Positions 8,822-18,116 of a stretch of DNA of 64,000 bases are shown piece by piece (position 1 is the first letter of the stretch; each line of letters starts with the position of its first letter). The position numbers and the translations under genes were made by a program. The stretch is from Aquidulcibacter paucihalophilus (GTDB taxonomy: Bacteria > Pseudomonadota > Alphaproteobacteria > Caulobacterales > Aquidulcibacteraceae): contig NZ_NCSQ01000171.1 of the NCBI RefSeq assembly GCF_002105465.1, forward strand, positions 62,510 through 126,509. The letters run 5' to 3'. A model generated the notes under the pieces. It did no database searches. It was not told the DNA's origin and saw nothing but the letters and a program-made list of their open reading frames with translations.

Positions 8822-10336
8822 CTATTCCGTCTTAGGTTTCTGGCAGCGCCCAATAAGGGCTTCGAGCTGGGCGGGTTGGGGGGCGGCGATTGTGATCGCC
8901 ACGCCATTCGCTGCAAACTCTAAGGTCTGACCGGCACCAAGCCGGGCGAGGAATGGATCACCCTCGATCTTTTCTGCCCGCCCGTCCATTTCAAAGCCAT
9001 TGGCACTGGGTTTCCAATTCATCGAACGTACGACTGTTTTTCCGCCACTCTTGAGTTGAACAGAACCAGTCGTACCCTCTGTAGGGCCCGGTAGCCCCGA
9101 AACGGCGATTGTGTAGCCACCACCGGCACGGCATGCGACAGAAGCGAGAGCTCCTTTCTGGCCAAGTGGGGACGCGATGCGTGTGGCACTTGGCTCCCGC
9201 CAAGGCAATGAGTCCGCTTTGGCACTCGGTGCAGGTGACGTGGCCGTTTCCCATCGTACGAGTCCTGTTCTGACGTCATAGAAGGCGACCGTTTGAACAG
9301 GCGAGGGTCCAGACGCGTCATCGGCGGCCTCACGGCCAAGTGCGGACGGACAAAAACCAGCTAATGCGAGGCCACGCGCCCGGACCTCTGGCTTAACTGC
9401 ACTTGCCTGAAGCCGTTCGGCCAAGGTGATCTTTGTAGCGCGGGGTAAATCGAGCACAATGACGCGGGTAGAGCAGGGCTTAGGTGCTATATCGCCCGCG
9501 ACCAGAACGGCTACCTCCGGCAGAAGGCCCGAATCAGGCCACACTGCTTGGATCGACAGCTTTTGTGGCCACCCCGCCGTAGGCACGTGCTTTTGGCTTT
9601 CCAACGCTGCCGTTTCAGGCAGTAAAGCATCTCCTTGCCCTTTCGCTTGTGAAGGTCGGGGATAAATCAAAACCCCATCGAGATAGGCCGCTGAGCCGCC
9701 ATCCTCGGTCGTGACCTCGATGAGACCGCGCGCCGTCAAGAGTTGGGTCTCTGGCAGACTTGGCAAGCTGGCCCCCGCCTTCACCAAATCCACAAAGCGC
9801 TTTCCAGCGGACTGCACTGCCCCATCCCGGCGCATTTCGGTTAGGATAAGCGTCCCCATCTGAGGCCCGGTTTGAAACCGAAGCACAAGAGTCTCCGGCA
9901 TGTCATTCGACCTCGCGTTGACCGTGGGTCCGGGCTTAAAAACATACCCTATTTCAGCACCAGACTGGATCGGCTGAAAGGATCTTGAGGCGGTAAAGCC
10001 TGCTTGCGAGGCACGCACCTCAATATCGTTGAGATATTGCTCCACCGACAGATTTGTGGGGATCGGCCCTTGAACCGCATCCAATTCCGCGAGGATGGAC
10101 TGCGGCAAGACCGACAAAAGCGCTTGATCCGTTTGCGACTTGGTGGATCCGGCAACTGTCGCGTCAATTCCTACCGGCGCAGCTGACCTCAAGAATGGCA
10201 GAATAATCCCGCCGGAAGCCACCCCTAGTCCGAAGGAAAACAAGGCAACTAAAGCCAGCATGCCAACGCCGAAACGCGGCCCATAAATCGGCTTAGAAGC
10301 AATTGTCACCGGATCACGTTCGTTTGGATGCACCAT
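8822..10336 (-). CDS. Unrecognised membrane-anchored protein
   Basis: I do not recognise this 504-residue protein. It has a short positively charged N-terminus, one hydrophobic segment (about residues 23-48, rich in Gly, Ala and Leu) and a long soluble remainder that would lie in the periplasm. The soluble part contains four scattered cysteines and no familiar catalytic motif; the Ala/Pro/Ser-rich stretch around 355-385 looks like a flexible linker, perhaps between two small domains. It is convergent with bdhA and divergent from purL, with a 123-base gap to purL. The start codon is the first ATG of the frame and has no strong Shine-Dalgarno, so it is uncertain. Confidence 0.6.
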   Translation of the reverse strand: MVHPNERDPVTIASKPIYGPRFGVGMLALVALFSFGLGVASGGIILPFLRSAAPVGIDATVAGSTKSQTDQALLSVLPQSILAELDAVQGPIPTNLSVEQYLNDIEVRASQAGFTASRSFQPIQSGAEIGYVFKPGPTVNARSNDMPETLVLRFQTGPQMGTLILTEMRRDGAVQSAGKRFVDLVKAGASLPSLPETQLLTARGLIEVTTEDGGSAAYLDGVLIYPRPSQAKGQGDALLPETAALESQKHVPTAGWPQKLSIQAVWPDSGLLPEVAVLVAGDIAPKPCSTRVIVLDLPRATKITLAERLQASAVKPEVRARGLALAGFCPSALGREAADDASGPSPVQTVAFYDVRTGLVRWETATSPAPSAKADSLPWREPSATRIASPLGQKGALASVACRAGGGYTIAVSGLPGPTEGTTGSVQLKSGGKTVVRSMNWKPSANGFEMDGRAEKIEGDPFLARLGAGQTLEFAANGVAITIAAPQPAQLEALIGRCQKPKTE

Positions 10337-10459
10337 AGGTGGATGTAGGGCCTATTTGCCCGCTTCGCCAAGGGAGATGGCGCACCCAAGTTCGCCGCAC
10401 TGCAGGGAAAGAAGGCGTTTGCCCTTCAAACCAAAGTCAACGCACGCTAAACACCTTCT

Positions 10460-12673
10460 ATGACCACTGTATCGCCCGCCGAACCGCCCATGACCCCCGC
10501 CCTGGTAGCCGAACACGGCCTCTCGGAGGCAGAATATGCCATTATCTTGGACCGTTTGGGGCGTGAACCCAATCTGACGGAACTGGGCATCTTCTCGGTG
10601 ATGTGGTCGGAACATTGCAGCTACAAAAGCTCGCGCCGTCACTTAGCTAAATTCCCGACGAAAGGCCCGCGCGTCATTCAAGGTCCCGGTGAAAATGCTG
10701 GCGTCATTGATATTGATGACGGGCAGGCTGCTGTCTTCAAAATGGAAAGCCACAACCACCCAAGCTTTATCGAGCCCTATCAAGGTGCGGCAACGGGGGT
10801 GGGTGGTATTATGCGCGATGTGTTCACCATGGGCGCACGCCCCATCGCCTTGGCCAATGCGCTGCGCTTCGGGAGCCCAGACCATCCGCTAACGCGCCGC
10901 TTGGTGTCGGGCGTCGTCGCGGGGATCGGCGGCTATGGCAATTGCGTCGGCGTACCAACTGTTTGTGGTGAGACGAATTTTCACCCTGGCTATAATGGCA
11001 ATATTCTCGTCAATGCTATGTGCGTCGGCCTCGCCGATGCCGACAAGATCTTTTATGCGCGCGGGGCAAAGATAGGTAGCCCAATCGTCTATTTTGGCTC
11101 TAAAACGGGCCGCGACGGCATCCATGGTGCCACCATGGCCAGCGCCGAATTTGACGAGGCTAGCGAAGAAAAGCGCCCTACCGTGCAGGTTGGCGACCCA
11201 TTTGTCGAAAAGCTGTTAATTGAGGCTTGTCTTGAACTGATGGCCACCGACAGCATTGAAGCTATCCAAGACATGGGCGCTGCGGGCCTAACATCGTCAT
11301 CGGTGGAAATGGCGGGCAAAGAGTATCTTGGTATTGAGCTGGATATGAATGCCGTCCCCGTCCGCGAAACCGGCATGACTCCTTATGAAATGATGCTGTC
11401 GGAAAGCCAGGAACGCATGCTGGCCATTTTGAAGCCCGGTCGAGAGGCTGAGGCCGAGGCCATCATGAAGAAATGGGACATCGACTTTGCTGTCATTGGC
11501 AAAACAACCGACACCGGTCGGATGGTGTTGCATTGGAACGGGGCTATCGTTTGCGACATCCCCGTCGCACCCCTCAGTGAAGACGCCCCAAATTATGATC
11601 GGCCTTGGGTTCAGCCCGCGCTGCACCCTGTTGTAACCAGCGCAGAGGTCACTGCGATTAAAGACTGGCGTGACGCAGCTTTGAAACTCCTGTCTTGCCC
11701 CGATGGGGCTTCCAAGCGCTGGCTGTGGGAGCAATATGACCGTCACGTGATGGCCGACAGCTTAGAAGAAAGCGGCACGCCATCTGATGCCGCCGTCGTC
11801 CGCATTCACAATACCAAAAAGGCGCTAGCAATCAGCTGTGACTGTACCCCACGCTATGTCTTGGCAGACCCGTTTGAGGGCGGCAAACAAGTTGTCGCCG
11901 AAGCATGGCGGAACCTAACAGCGACCGGTGCCAGCCCCATAGCAATTACCGATAATCTTAACTTCGGCAATCCGCAACGCCCCGAGATAATGGGCCAATT
12001 TGTACGCGCCACTGACGGTATGGCCGAAGCCTGCCGCGTCCTCGACTTTCCCGTCGTGTCGGGCAATGTCAGCTTGTATAATGAGACCTCTGGCCAAGCG
12101 ATCCCACCAACCCCGGCTATTGGCGGCGTTGGACTGCTGACCGACTATACCAAACGCGTTGGCTTTGGGGACGTGCGCATGGGTGACATGGTCATTTTAG
12201 TCGGCGAAACGACCGATAATCTGGGCGCAACCTTGGCTCTACGCGAAGTGTGGGGCCGGGAAGATGGCGCGCCGCCCAAAGTTGATTTAGCTCAAGAGCG
12301 CGCGACCGGGGATGTGGTGCGAACCTTGATTCAAGCCGGCCATATCCGCGCCTGTCACGATTTGTCTGATGGCGGGCTCTTGGTCGCGGCCGCAGAAATT
12401 GCAATGGCCTCGGGCACCGGCCTCGCCCTTACCCTGCCAAAGGGCCTGAGCACCGAAGCGGCCCTATTAAGCGAAGATCAAGCGCGCTATTTGCTGATCG
12501 TCGACCCAACGCACGCCGACAGTGTCTTTGCCGCCCTTGAGGATAAGTCCATTCCTTGCACGGCCCTTGGTTCTGCCGGTGGCTGCGAATTGACCGTCCA
12601 AAATGTCATGGCAATTGATATCACCGATCTGAAACGAGCCCACGAAGCCTGGATGCCTGCCTTTATGGCCTAG
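10460..12673 (+). CDS. purL: Phosphoribosylformylglycinamidine synthase subunit PurL
   Basis: PurL catalyses the ATP-dependent fourth step of purine synthesis, FGAR to FGAM, using ammonia from PurQ. At about 737 residues it is the small multi-subunit form, not the 1300-residue fused form. Landmarks are [13 protein letters not shown] near the N-terminus with the catalytic His, the substrate region [11 protein letters not shown]-like [25 protein letters not shown], and the second-half motif [11 protein letters not shown]. purQ and purS are not in the window. An alternative ATG at 10490 would match the N-terminus of many homologues; neither start has a good Shine-Dalgarno. The BolA-like gene follows after 29 bases, a conserved alphaproteobacterial arrangement. 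Confidence 0.95.
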   Translation: MTTVSPAEPPMTPALVAEHGLSEAEYAIILDRLGREPNLTELGIFSVMWSEHCSYKSSRRHLAKFPTKGPRVIQGPGENAGVIDIDDGQAAVFKMESHNHPSFIEPYQGAATGVGGIMRDVFTMGARPIALANALRFGSPDHPLTRRLVSGVVAGIGGYGNCVGVPTVCGETNFHPGYNGNILVNAMCVGLADADKIFYARGAKIGSPIVYFGSKTGRDGIHGATMASAEFDEASEEKRPTVQVGDPFVEKLLIEACLELMATDSIEAIQDMGAAGLTSSSVEMAGKEYLGIELDMNAVPVRETGMTPYEMMLSESQERMLAILKPGREAEAEAIMKKWDIDFAVIGKTTDTGRMVLHWNGAIVCDIPVAPLSEDAPNYDRPWVQPALHPVVTSAEVTAIKDWRDAALKLLSCPDGASKRWLWEQYDRHVMADSLEESGTPSDAAVVRIHNTKKALAISCDCTPRYVLADPFEGGKQVVAEAWRNLTATGASPIAITDNLNFGNPQRPEIMGQFVRATDGMAEACRVLDFPVVSGNVSLYNETSGQAIPPTPAIGGVGLLTDYTKRVGFGDVRMGDMVILVGETTDNLGATLALREVWGREDGAPPKVDLAQERATGDVVRTLIQAGHIRACHDLSDGGLLVAAAEIAMASGTGLALTLPKGLSTEAALLSEDQARYLLIVDPTHADSVFAALEDKSIPCTALGSAGGCELTVQNVMAIDITDLKRAHEAWMPAFMA

Positions 12674-12702
12674 GCACCAAACCCTTTACCCCGGAGACAG
12701 AC

Positions 12703-12936
12703 ATGCCCATGGCCGCTTCTGACATTAAGTCGATGATTTTGGACGCCTTTCCCGATGCTGACATCGAGATTATCGACCTCGCAGGGGACGGCGATCACTA
12801 TAAAGCGATCGTGAAGAGCAATGGATTTGTCGGGATGAACCGCGTGAAGCAGCATCAAGCTGTCTATGCTGCGCTGAAAGGCAAGATGGGGGGCGAGCTA
12901 CATGCGCTCGCCCTTGAAACTGGCCTGAAATCATAG
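12703..12936 (+). CDS. BolA/IbaG family protein
   Basis: A 77-residue BolA-fold protein. Members bind monothiol glutaredoxins through a shared [2Fe-2S] cluster and act in iron-sulfur trafficking or as regulators. The family core is visible as DGDHYKAIVKSNGFVGMNRVKQHQAVYAALK, seen here as GDGDHYKAIV followed by RVKQHQAVY, whose conserved His is the likely cluster ligand. A GGAG lies 8 bases before the ATG at 12703. The natural partner gene grxD lies 2.2 kb further on, separated by an antisense gene; in many alphaproteobacteria the two are adjacent. It most resembles the short YrbA/IbaG branch rather than E. coli BolA. Confidence 0.88.
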   Translation: MPMAASDIKSMILDAFPDADIEIIDLAGDGDHYKAIVKSNGFVGMNRVKQHQAVYAALKGKMGGELHALALETGLKS

Positions 12937-12947
12937 GCTTTGGTCGG

Positions 12948-14816
12948 CTATTTCTTGATAATCAACAGGCTGTAGTCGCCACCTGCAGCCTCTTCCACCG
13001 TTGTGACGCGAATGATCTGTGGTCCGCTTGTGGTGACTGTATAGACCAATTTGGCATTGGTACCGCCGCCACCGTCGTCGTCTGATGTATAATCATCATC
13101 GACTCGATCAATCTGGCGCGCACCAACGAGGACATCGAAGCTCTCCGAATTGGCAGTGATCTCGTAAGTCTCACCAACTTGGCCGTTGAAGACATACCGA
13201 TCAAAATACTGGCTGTCATTCCTTAAGGGGTCGGTGGGCCCGAGATTACCCCGAATAGTCTCGCCAAACTTTGCCCGGGCAGGGAAGGGCGGCACGATTG
13301 AAGCCGGCATCTCACTCACACCAATCGTATAGGCCCCTTCTTGGGCGGCTTCATTGGCCGTCGCCCGGACAATGTAGGTGCCATCACTGGGTGCCGTAAA
13401 CTTAATCCGTGCATTCACGCCTTTGCCACCATCGTCATCTTTGGCAAGCGGCTGAAAGGCAACGGAACTCAACAGGCCGATTTCTAGCATGGGGTCGAGA
13501 TTGGCCTCGTCATCCTTGTCCATGACTACATTGACGCGCTGACCTGCACGTAAAGCAATCGAATAGGTGTTGAACAAGGTATCGGTGGCGGCGAGGCGAG
13601 CACCGCCATCGCGCAATTGACCGGAAATCGCCAGTCCCAGGCGCAAGGGCTGGGAAGCTTCGGGGGCGCGGTCTGACGCGGCCTGTTCCACTGTCAAACG
13701 ATAGGTGCCAATGGCGGAGCCAACACGCTGGGCCTCGAGAACAAAATTACCTGTCGTTTCAGGGCGGAATCGCAACATCGCATTGCTGCCGGCCCCGCTG
13801 TCATCATTTTGCGCAACCGCATCAAGGCTGCCATCCGTGGCAATTTTTCCGATTGCGACTTTAGGGTCCAACTCACTGCCAGAGGCGGCCGTAAGCGAGA
13901 TCTTGTAAACTTTCCCAGCTTCCAATCGTAGCCCATAGCGTACAGCCTGAACATCTTCTCCATCGGCTTCATAGCGTGGCGTTGACTCTGTAATCGCGCC
14001 ACTCACGGCCTGGCCAAGCGTAAGGGCTATCGGGGCCGGCATGGGCGATAGCGCCTGACGCAACCCTGTAGACAGCTTATATCTACCGCCATCATCTGAA
14101 CCGACAGCTGTTACACGCACTTGGTACAAACCAGAACGTGGCACCGTAAAGCGAATTCGAGCATTGGTTCCTGGCCCGCCATCATCATCTTCGGCGACTT
14201 TCGCGCCAGCCGGCGTTAGAAGTTCAAGTTTAGGGTCAAAATCGTCCGACGAGAGGTCTAGCTGAACTTCTTGGTCGGCAGCCAGTCGAACCGCGTAAGC
14301 ATCCACCATGGCCCCATCATCGGTTACCGCATCATTGCCATCGAGGGCTTCGGAAACGCTTTCGCCAAAAGGAAGTGGACGCGCCGAAATGCGCGGCGGG
14401 GCAGAGGCGGTTGCAAGCAGTGTAAATGCGCCTCGATCACCCTTATCCATGGCATTCACCCGGATTTGAAGCACACCAGACGCGGGAGCAACTTTACGGG
14501 CAACGGCGGCCTTATCGGTCTCGCCAATAGATGTGGCACATGTTTCGCACGCTTCACTCATTTCCTCGCCGACTGCCACAATCGGCTGAAACGCGGTGCT
14601 GGTCAGCGTTACAGTCACCAATTGGCCCGCCGGTGCTCGAACTTGAAACAATTCATAGCTGCTTCCATCGCTCTGCAAGACGGGGTCTTCTGGTCCCATC
14701 GCGCTTTGAACGGGCTGGCCAAGAACCAAGGGGCGTGGCGTACTCTGCGCCGTTACAGGCCCAGTCAGGGCGAAAACAAGGATGGAAGCCGAACCGAACC
14801 AAAAACGACGCATCAT
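12948..14816 (-). CDS. Secreted protein with five PPC-type repeats
   Basis: The product of about 622 residues starts with a signal peptide (MMRRFW, a hydrophobic core, then a VTAQS-type cleavage site). The remainder is about five repeats of the bacterial pre-peptidase C-terminal (PPC) domain, a beta-sandwich. Each repeat opens with a G-x-x-V/I-x-G/A strand and contains an acidic loop such as EDDDGGPGTNA, NDDSGAGSN, KDDDGGKGVNA or SDDDGGGGTNA, which could bind calcium. No protease or other catalytic domain is attached, although PPC domains usually accompany secreted proteases. The start was placed at 14816 because it gives an immediate signal peptide; the longer frame to 14918 does not. It separates the BolA-like gene from grxD. 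Confidence 0.78.
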   Translation of the reverse strand: MMRRFWFGSASILVFALTGPVTAQSTPRPLVLGQPVQSAMGPEDPVLQSDGSSYELFQVRAPAGQLVTVTLTSTAFQPIVAVGEEMSEACETCATSIGETDKAAVARKVAPASGVLQIRVNAMDKGDRGAFTLLATASAPPRISARPLPFGESVSEALDGNDAVTDDGAMVDAYAVRLAADQEVQLDLSSDDFDPKLELLTPAGAKVAEDDDGGPGTNARIRFTVPRSGLYQVRVTAVGSDDGGRYKLSTGLRQALSPMPAPIALTLGQAVSGAITESTPRYEADGEDVQAVRYGLRLEAGKVYKISLTAASGSELDPKVAIGKIATDGSLDAVAQNDDSGAGSNAMLRFRPETTGNFVLEAQRVGSAIGTYRLTVEQAASDRAPEASQPLRLGLAISGQLRDGGARLAATDTLFNTYSIALRAGQRVNVVMDKDDEANLDPMLEIGLLSSVAFQPLAKDDDGGKGVNARIKFTAPSDGTYIVRATANEAAQEGAYTIGVSEMPASIVPPFPARAKFGETIRGNLGPTDPLRNDSQYFDRYVFNGQVGETYEITANSESFDVLVGARQIDRVDDDYTSDDDGGGGTNAKLVYTVTTSGPQIIRVTTVEEAAGGDYSLLIIKK

Positions 14817-15121
14817 GATGCAGCCACACTGTGGCCCCTGAAACGGATGCTCCCCCTGGCCACAGCGCATCACGTCATAAGCAAAAGTTAGACCAGAAGC
14901 TTTAGCTATAAAGACCAATTATTCTTTCTCAATGGCAATCGCCAACCACGCGCAATCTCAGTTGGACTTGACCCAGAGCCTCCGGGTCCCTAGCTGAAGA
15001 GAAGCGACGTATTTTGCCAGACCTATTTGGTCACACCATGATTGACGCAGCGGTTCATGTGTTCCATCGAAGGATAACACCTTCTTAGACACGTTCTGGA
15101 CCCCAGCAAGGAGCACGAGCC
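14817..15121. other. 305-base divergent intergenic region
   Basis: This gap lies between the start of the PPC protein gene (leftward) and grxD (rightward) and must contain promoters for both. I find no convincing -35/-10 pair, tRNA or small reading frame. A TTGACG at about 15042 could be a -35 for grxD but has no good -10 at the proper distance. Short GC-rich self-complementary bits near 14970-14990 (GACCC...GGGTC) are too weak to call. Confidence 0.4.
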
Positions 15122-15451
15122 ATGAGCGACGCACACGCCTTTATCGATAACCTAGTCAAAACCAATGATGTCGTTCTGTTTATGAAGGGCACATCTCGCA
15201 TGCCAATGTGCGGCTTCTCCGGGACGGTCGTGAAAATCCTCGACCATGTCGGCGTGGATTATCAGGATGTGAATGTCTTGGCCGATGAAAATGTTCGCCA
15301 AGGGATTAAGGATTATTCCAACTGGCCAACCATCCCCCAGCTTTATGTGAAGGGTGAATTCATTGGGGGCTGCGACATCGTGCGTGAAATGTTTGAAACC
15401 GGCGAACTTAAGCAGGTCTTGAGCGAAGCAGGGGTTTCAATCCAAGCTTAA
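15122..15451 (+). CDS. grxD: Monothiol glutaredoxin, Grx4 type
   Basis: A 109-residue monothiol glutaredoxin that carries a [2Fe-2S] cluster with glutathione and passes it to client proteins or forms a heterodimer with BolA-like proteins. The CGFS active site is at residues 30-33, preceded by the family signature [10 protein letters not shown]. The glutathione-binding elements WPTIPQLYV and GGCDIV are present. An AAGGAG element lies 8-10 bases before the ATG. The gene ends in a strong stem-loop terminator shared with the convergent rpsD. Its likely partner is the BolA-like protein at 12703-12936. Confidence 0.94.
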   Translation: MSDAHAFIDNLVKTNDVVLFMKGTSRMPMCGFSGTVVKILDHVGVDYQDVNVLADENVRQGIKDYSNWPTIPQLYVKGEFIGGCDIVREMFETGELKQVLSEAGVSIQA

Positions 15452-15472
15452 TCTTCAGATGTATAGGCACAA

Positions 15473-15506
15473 AAAAGCCCGCTCGGCCAAAGCTGAGCGG
15501 GCTTTT
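15473..15506. terminator. Bidirectional intrinsic terminator between grxD and rpsD
   Basis: A perfect 12-base inverted repeat, AAAAGCCCGCTC (15473-15484) and GAGCGGGCTTTT (15495-15506), with a 10-base loop. The GC-rich stem is flanked by A-run and T-run, so it works as a rho-independent terminator in both directions and serves the convergent grxD and rpsD genes. Confidence 0.92.
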
Positions 15507-15529
15507 CTGTATGTGATCTAGGGCAGAAA

Positions 15530-16150
15530 TTACGAAGCGTAATATTCCACAACCATGTTTGGTTCCATTTTGACTGGATATGGAACGTCTGCCAATTCCG
15601 GCACGCGCAAGAAAGTCGCCTTCATCGCACCGACATCCATCTCGATATAGTCTGGGAAGTCACGCTCTGCGGAGTCCAAAGCTTCCAAGACCAAAGCCAT
15701 GGTGCGGGACTTTCCGCGGACTTGAACAACGTCACCGACGCGCAAACGGTACGAAGGAATGTTCACCTTCTTGCCATTCACCGTGACGTGGCCATGGTTG
15801 ACGAACTGACGTGCCGCAAACACGGTTGGCACGAACTTCGCACGATAAACCAGCGCGTCCAAGCGGCACTCCAAGAGGCCGATCAGGTTTTCAGCGGTGT
15901 TGCCCTTACGGCGTGCGGCTTCTTCATACAGGCCAGCAAACTGCTTTTCTGTGATGTTGCCATAATAGCCCTTCAGCTTTTGCTTGGCGCGCAGTTGAGC
16001 ACCGAAAGCTGAAACCTTGGCAGGGCGAGCGGTTGGGCCGTGCTGACCTGGCTTATAGGTCCGCTTGTTTACTGGGCTTTTGGGACGGCCCCAAAGGTTT
16101 TCGCTGAGGCGACGGTCGATTTTATACTTCGCAGCAATGCGCTTTGACAT
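15530..16150 (-). CDS. rpsD: 30S ribosomal protein S4
   Basis: S4 is a primary 16S rRNA-binding protein that starts assembly of the 30S body. The product of about 206 residues begins [13 protein letters not shown] and continues with GRPKSPVN, typical of alphaproteobacterial S4. It lacks the N-terminal zinc-binding cysteines found in some other bacteria (the C-minus form). The S4 RNA-binding domain ([11 protein letters not shown] through VQVRGKS) covers roughly residues 95-160. The frame is open to 16345, but homology and an ATG fix the start at 16150. The gene stands alone, not in the alpha operon with rpsK and rpoA. Confidence 0.95.
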   Translation of the reverse strand: MSKRIAAKYKIDRRLSENLWGRPKSPVNKRTYKPGQHGPTARPAKVSAFGAQLRAKQKLKGYYGNITEKQFAGLYEEAARRKGNTAENLIGLLECRLDALVYRAKFVPTVFAARQFVNHGHVTVNGKKVNIPSYRLRVGDVVQVRGKSRTMALVLEALDSAERDFPDYIEMDVGAMKATFLRVPELADVPYPVKMEPNMVVEYYAS

Positions 16151-16349
16151 GTTTAGTCCATTACGTTGTTGACGGTCCGGGCGGCACACCATGTGTCGCG
16201 ATTGCAATGGCCGGAAATCCATCACCCATGTCTTCCCCCAGCGAAGGCAGTGCCAACCCAGCGAGAAGGCGCGCTTAAACGGGATTGCCGCCCTAGAGTC
16301 AAGGATTGAGGGCAGTTTCAGGCCAGCAACGACAGGCCTCAACACGGGC

Positions 16350-16379
16350 TTGACATATAGTTCATCATTAAACTATATT
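16350..16379 (+). promoter_or_regulatory. Sigma-70-type promoter of the Acg-like/marR operon
   Basis: A consensus -35 box TTGACA (16350-16355) is followed after 18 bases by TATATT (16374-16379), five of six matches to TATAAT. A 17-base spacing to CTATAT is also possible. The ATG of the operon is about 28 bases beyond the -10, so the mRNA leader would be short. It is one of the best promoter matches in the window. Confidence 0.7.
16355..16378. promoter_or_regulatory. Inverted repeat inside the promoter (upstream operator candidate)
   Basis: The arms ATATAGTT (16355-16362) and AACTATAT (16371-16378) are exact inverted repeats with an 8-base spacer. They fill the space between the -35 and -10 boxes, which is where a repressor would block RNA polymerase. 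It lies directly against the second palindrome, so two repressor dimers could bind side by side. Confidence 0.5.
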
Positions 16380-16397
16380 GGTTTAACGTTAAACCAA
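16378..16397. promoter_or_regulatory. 20-bp perfect palindrome, probable MarR operator
   Basis: TTGGTTTAAC followed directly by GTTAAACCAA forms a perfect 20-base palindrome. It overlaps the end of the -10 box and the expected transcription start. Size and position fit a MarR-family operator, and the second gene of the operon encodes a MarR protein, so autorepression is the simplest reading. The inducer is unknown. Confidence 0.65.
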
Positions 16398-16407
16398 AGA
16401 GGTCGTC

Positions 16408-17550
16408 ATGACTGATCGTCGAACCATCCTTCAAATCCTTGCTTTGAGCTCGTTAGCCGCGGTCCCAGCAGTAGGCGCAACCCTAAGGCCCAGTACGGAC
16501 CCCGCCGCAGCTTGGCGCAATCCAGGTGCGGGCCAGAAGGACCCACGTCTCTATTGTCTCGCCCATGCGATCCTCGCCCCCAATCCACATAATCGCCAGC
16601 CATGGCTGGTAAGCCTCGAAGGCGAGGACGCTATTGTTTTTTACTTTGACACAAGCCGCCGCCTGCCAGCCACCGACCCTTATGATCGTCAGCTCGCGAT
16701 TGGCTGTGGTACGTTCCTCGAAACCCTATCCATTGCTGCAGCCGAAATCGGCTACCAAGCTCAAATCAGTCTCTTCCCCATGGGCGAGCCGCAGCCCAAT
16801 TTAGATGACAAACCGGTCGCCCATATCCGTCTTGTCAAAGGCGGCACCAAAGACCCACTTTACGCCTTCATCACCCAACGACGGTCAAACAAGGAAGTTT
16901 ATGACGCAAAGAAGCCTGTGAGCCCTGAAACCTTACAAAGTCTGCTGACGCGGGAGCCTGTCGAACGCCTCACATTTGCCGGTGCGCTTTCTGGAGCTCC
17001 TACCTGCGAACAATTGCGCAGCCTTTCCGTGCAGGCCTATCGACGCGAAGTTGAGACACCAATTGCGCTGAAAGAAAGCATTGATCTGATGCGCATCGGT
17101 AAAGCCGAGATCGCAAGATATCGCGATGGGATTGATCTCGACTTCCCCGGCATTGGGGCGATGCAAGCGATGGGCTTGCTCACACGCGAAAAACTGATGA
17201 CCCCCGGCACCAAAGTCTATCAGCAAGGCCTTGAGCAATATGACCCCTTGGCCAAATCTGCCGCGGGGTACGTCTGGATCATCAGCGACACCAAGGATCG
17301 TTACGCAGAAGTGGCAGCGGGGCGCGCCTATGCCCGCCTGAATCTGCGCGCGACAGCCCTGAGCATCGCGATGCATCCAATGAGCCAAGCCTTGCAAGAA
17401 TATGCAGAAATGAGCGCTATTAAGGCCGAAACGGAAAAGGCTGTCGGCATGTCAGCTGACAAGTGTCTACAGATGCTGGCCAGAATAGGCTATGCTGGCA
17501 AAGTGCCCCCATCGCCTCGACGGGGCCTTTCAGAGCATCTTCGTACATGA
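16408..17550 (+). CDS. Acg-like nitroreductase-fold flavoprotein, Tat-exported
   Basis: The 380-residue product opens with a twin-arginine signal (DRRTILQILALSSLAAV), suggesting folded export with a bound cofactor. The body resembles the Acg family, an internally duplicated nitroreductase fold that binds FMN: HAILAPNPHNRQPWLV near residue 50 is the typical N-terminal signature, followed by RRSNKEVYDAKKP. Acg proteins are thought to sequester or use FMN; catalytic activity is not established. An AGAGG Shine-Dalgarno lies 6-7 bases before the ATG. The stop overlaps the start of marR as ATGA, so the two are coupled and probably induced together by a small molecule. Confidence 0.75.
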   Translation: MTDRRTILQILALSSLAAVPAVGATLRPSTDPAAAWRNPGAGQKDPRLYCLAHAILAPNPHNRQPWLVSLEGEDAIVFYFDTSRRLPATDPYDRQLAIGCGTFLETLSIAAAEIGYQAQISLFPMGEPQPNLDDKPVAHIRLVKGGTKDPLYAFITQRRSNKEVYDAKKPVSPETLQSLLTREPVERLTFAGALSGAPTCEQLRSLSVQAYRREVETPIALKESIDLMRIGKAEIARYRDGIDLDFPGIGAMQAMGLLTREKLMTPGTKVYQQGLEQYDPLAKSAAGYVWIISDTKDRYAEVAAGRAYARLNLRATALSIAMHPMSQALQEYAEMSAIKAETEKAVGMSADKCLQMLARIGYAGKVPPSPRRGLSEHLRT

Positions 17551-18026
17551 CCGCAAACCGTCCCGATCCAGACTTTACCACGATCGCCTATACTTTCTTC
17601 AATGAAATTGCGATCATTGACCAATTGGGACGGAACCGTTTTGAGCGTGTCTTGCCAGATGGACTATCGATTGCAGGTTTTAGCTTGCTCAATCACTTTG
17701 TCCGTTTAAACAAGACGCAAGACACGCCAAGCCAATTGGCCAGAGCCTTCCAGGTCACCAAAGGTGCGATGACCAACACGATCCACCGCCTAGAAGCTTT
17801 GGGTTTGGTGACAATTATTGCAGACCCTAGAGATGGGCGAGGTAAACTAGTCTCCATCACAGAGGATGGGCGAGCAGCGCGCCACGATGCGATTGCCCGC
17901 CTTGGCCCGTCGCTCCAACAATTGGCAGGACTGATTGACCAACAAGAATTAGAGGCCCTTGTCCCCACACTGATGAAACTGCGCGCGATTCTGGACGCCA
18001 ATCGTGAGCCTGACCCTCAGTCGTGA
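17547..18026 (+). CDS. MarR-family transcriptional regulator
   Basis: A winged-helix regulator of 159 residues. The MarR core is visible in FSLLNHFVRL, TPSQLARAFQVTKGAMTNTIHRLEALGLV (helix-turn-helix and recognition helix, about residues 55-83) and the wing IADPRDGRGKLVSITEDGR with the conserved DxRxxR-type element. The start at 17547 overlaps the stop of the upstream flavoprotein gene as ATGA; the frame continues upstream to 17463 but homology begins after 17547. It most likely binds the palindromes at 16355-16397 and represses its own operon, losing affinity when it meets a ligand. Confidence 0.85.
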   Translation: MTANRPDPDFTTIAYTFFNEIAIIDQLGRNRFERVLPDGLSIAGFSLLNHFVRLNKTQDTPSQLARAFQVTKGAMTNTIHRLEALGLVTIIADPRDGRGKLVSITEDGRAARHDAIARLGPSLQQLAGLIDQQELEALVPTLMKLRAILDANREPDPQS

Positions 18027-18070
18027 CTTCGGCTGCCAATAACGCTATCAGACGACACCTGCCAAATCCC

Positions 18071-18115
18071 TCAGAAAACGTGTCCTCCTAAGACTTGTCG
18101 TCAGAAAACGAATCC
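18071..18115. repeat. Two direct repeats before the ABC-F gene
   Basis: TCAGAAAACG occurs at 18071-18080 and again at 18101-18110. Each is followed by two variable bases and TCC, giving 13 matches in 15 positions. The period is exactly 30 bases, close to three helical turns. The second copy ends just before the ATG of the ABC-F gene, so the pair may be a tandem regulatory site or the trace of a small duplication. Confidence 0.5.
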
Positions 18116-18116
18116 C

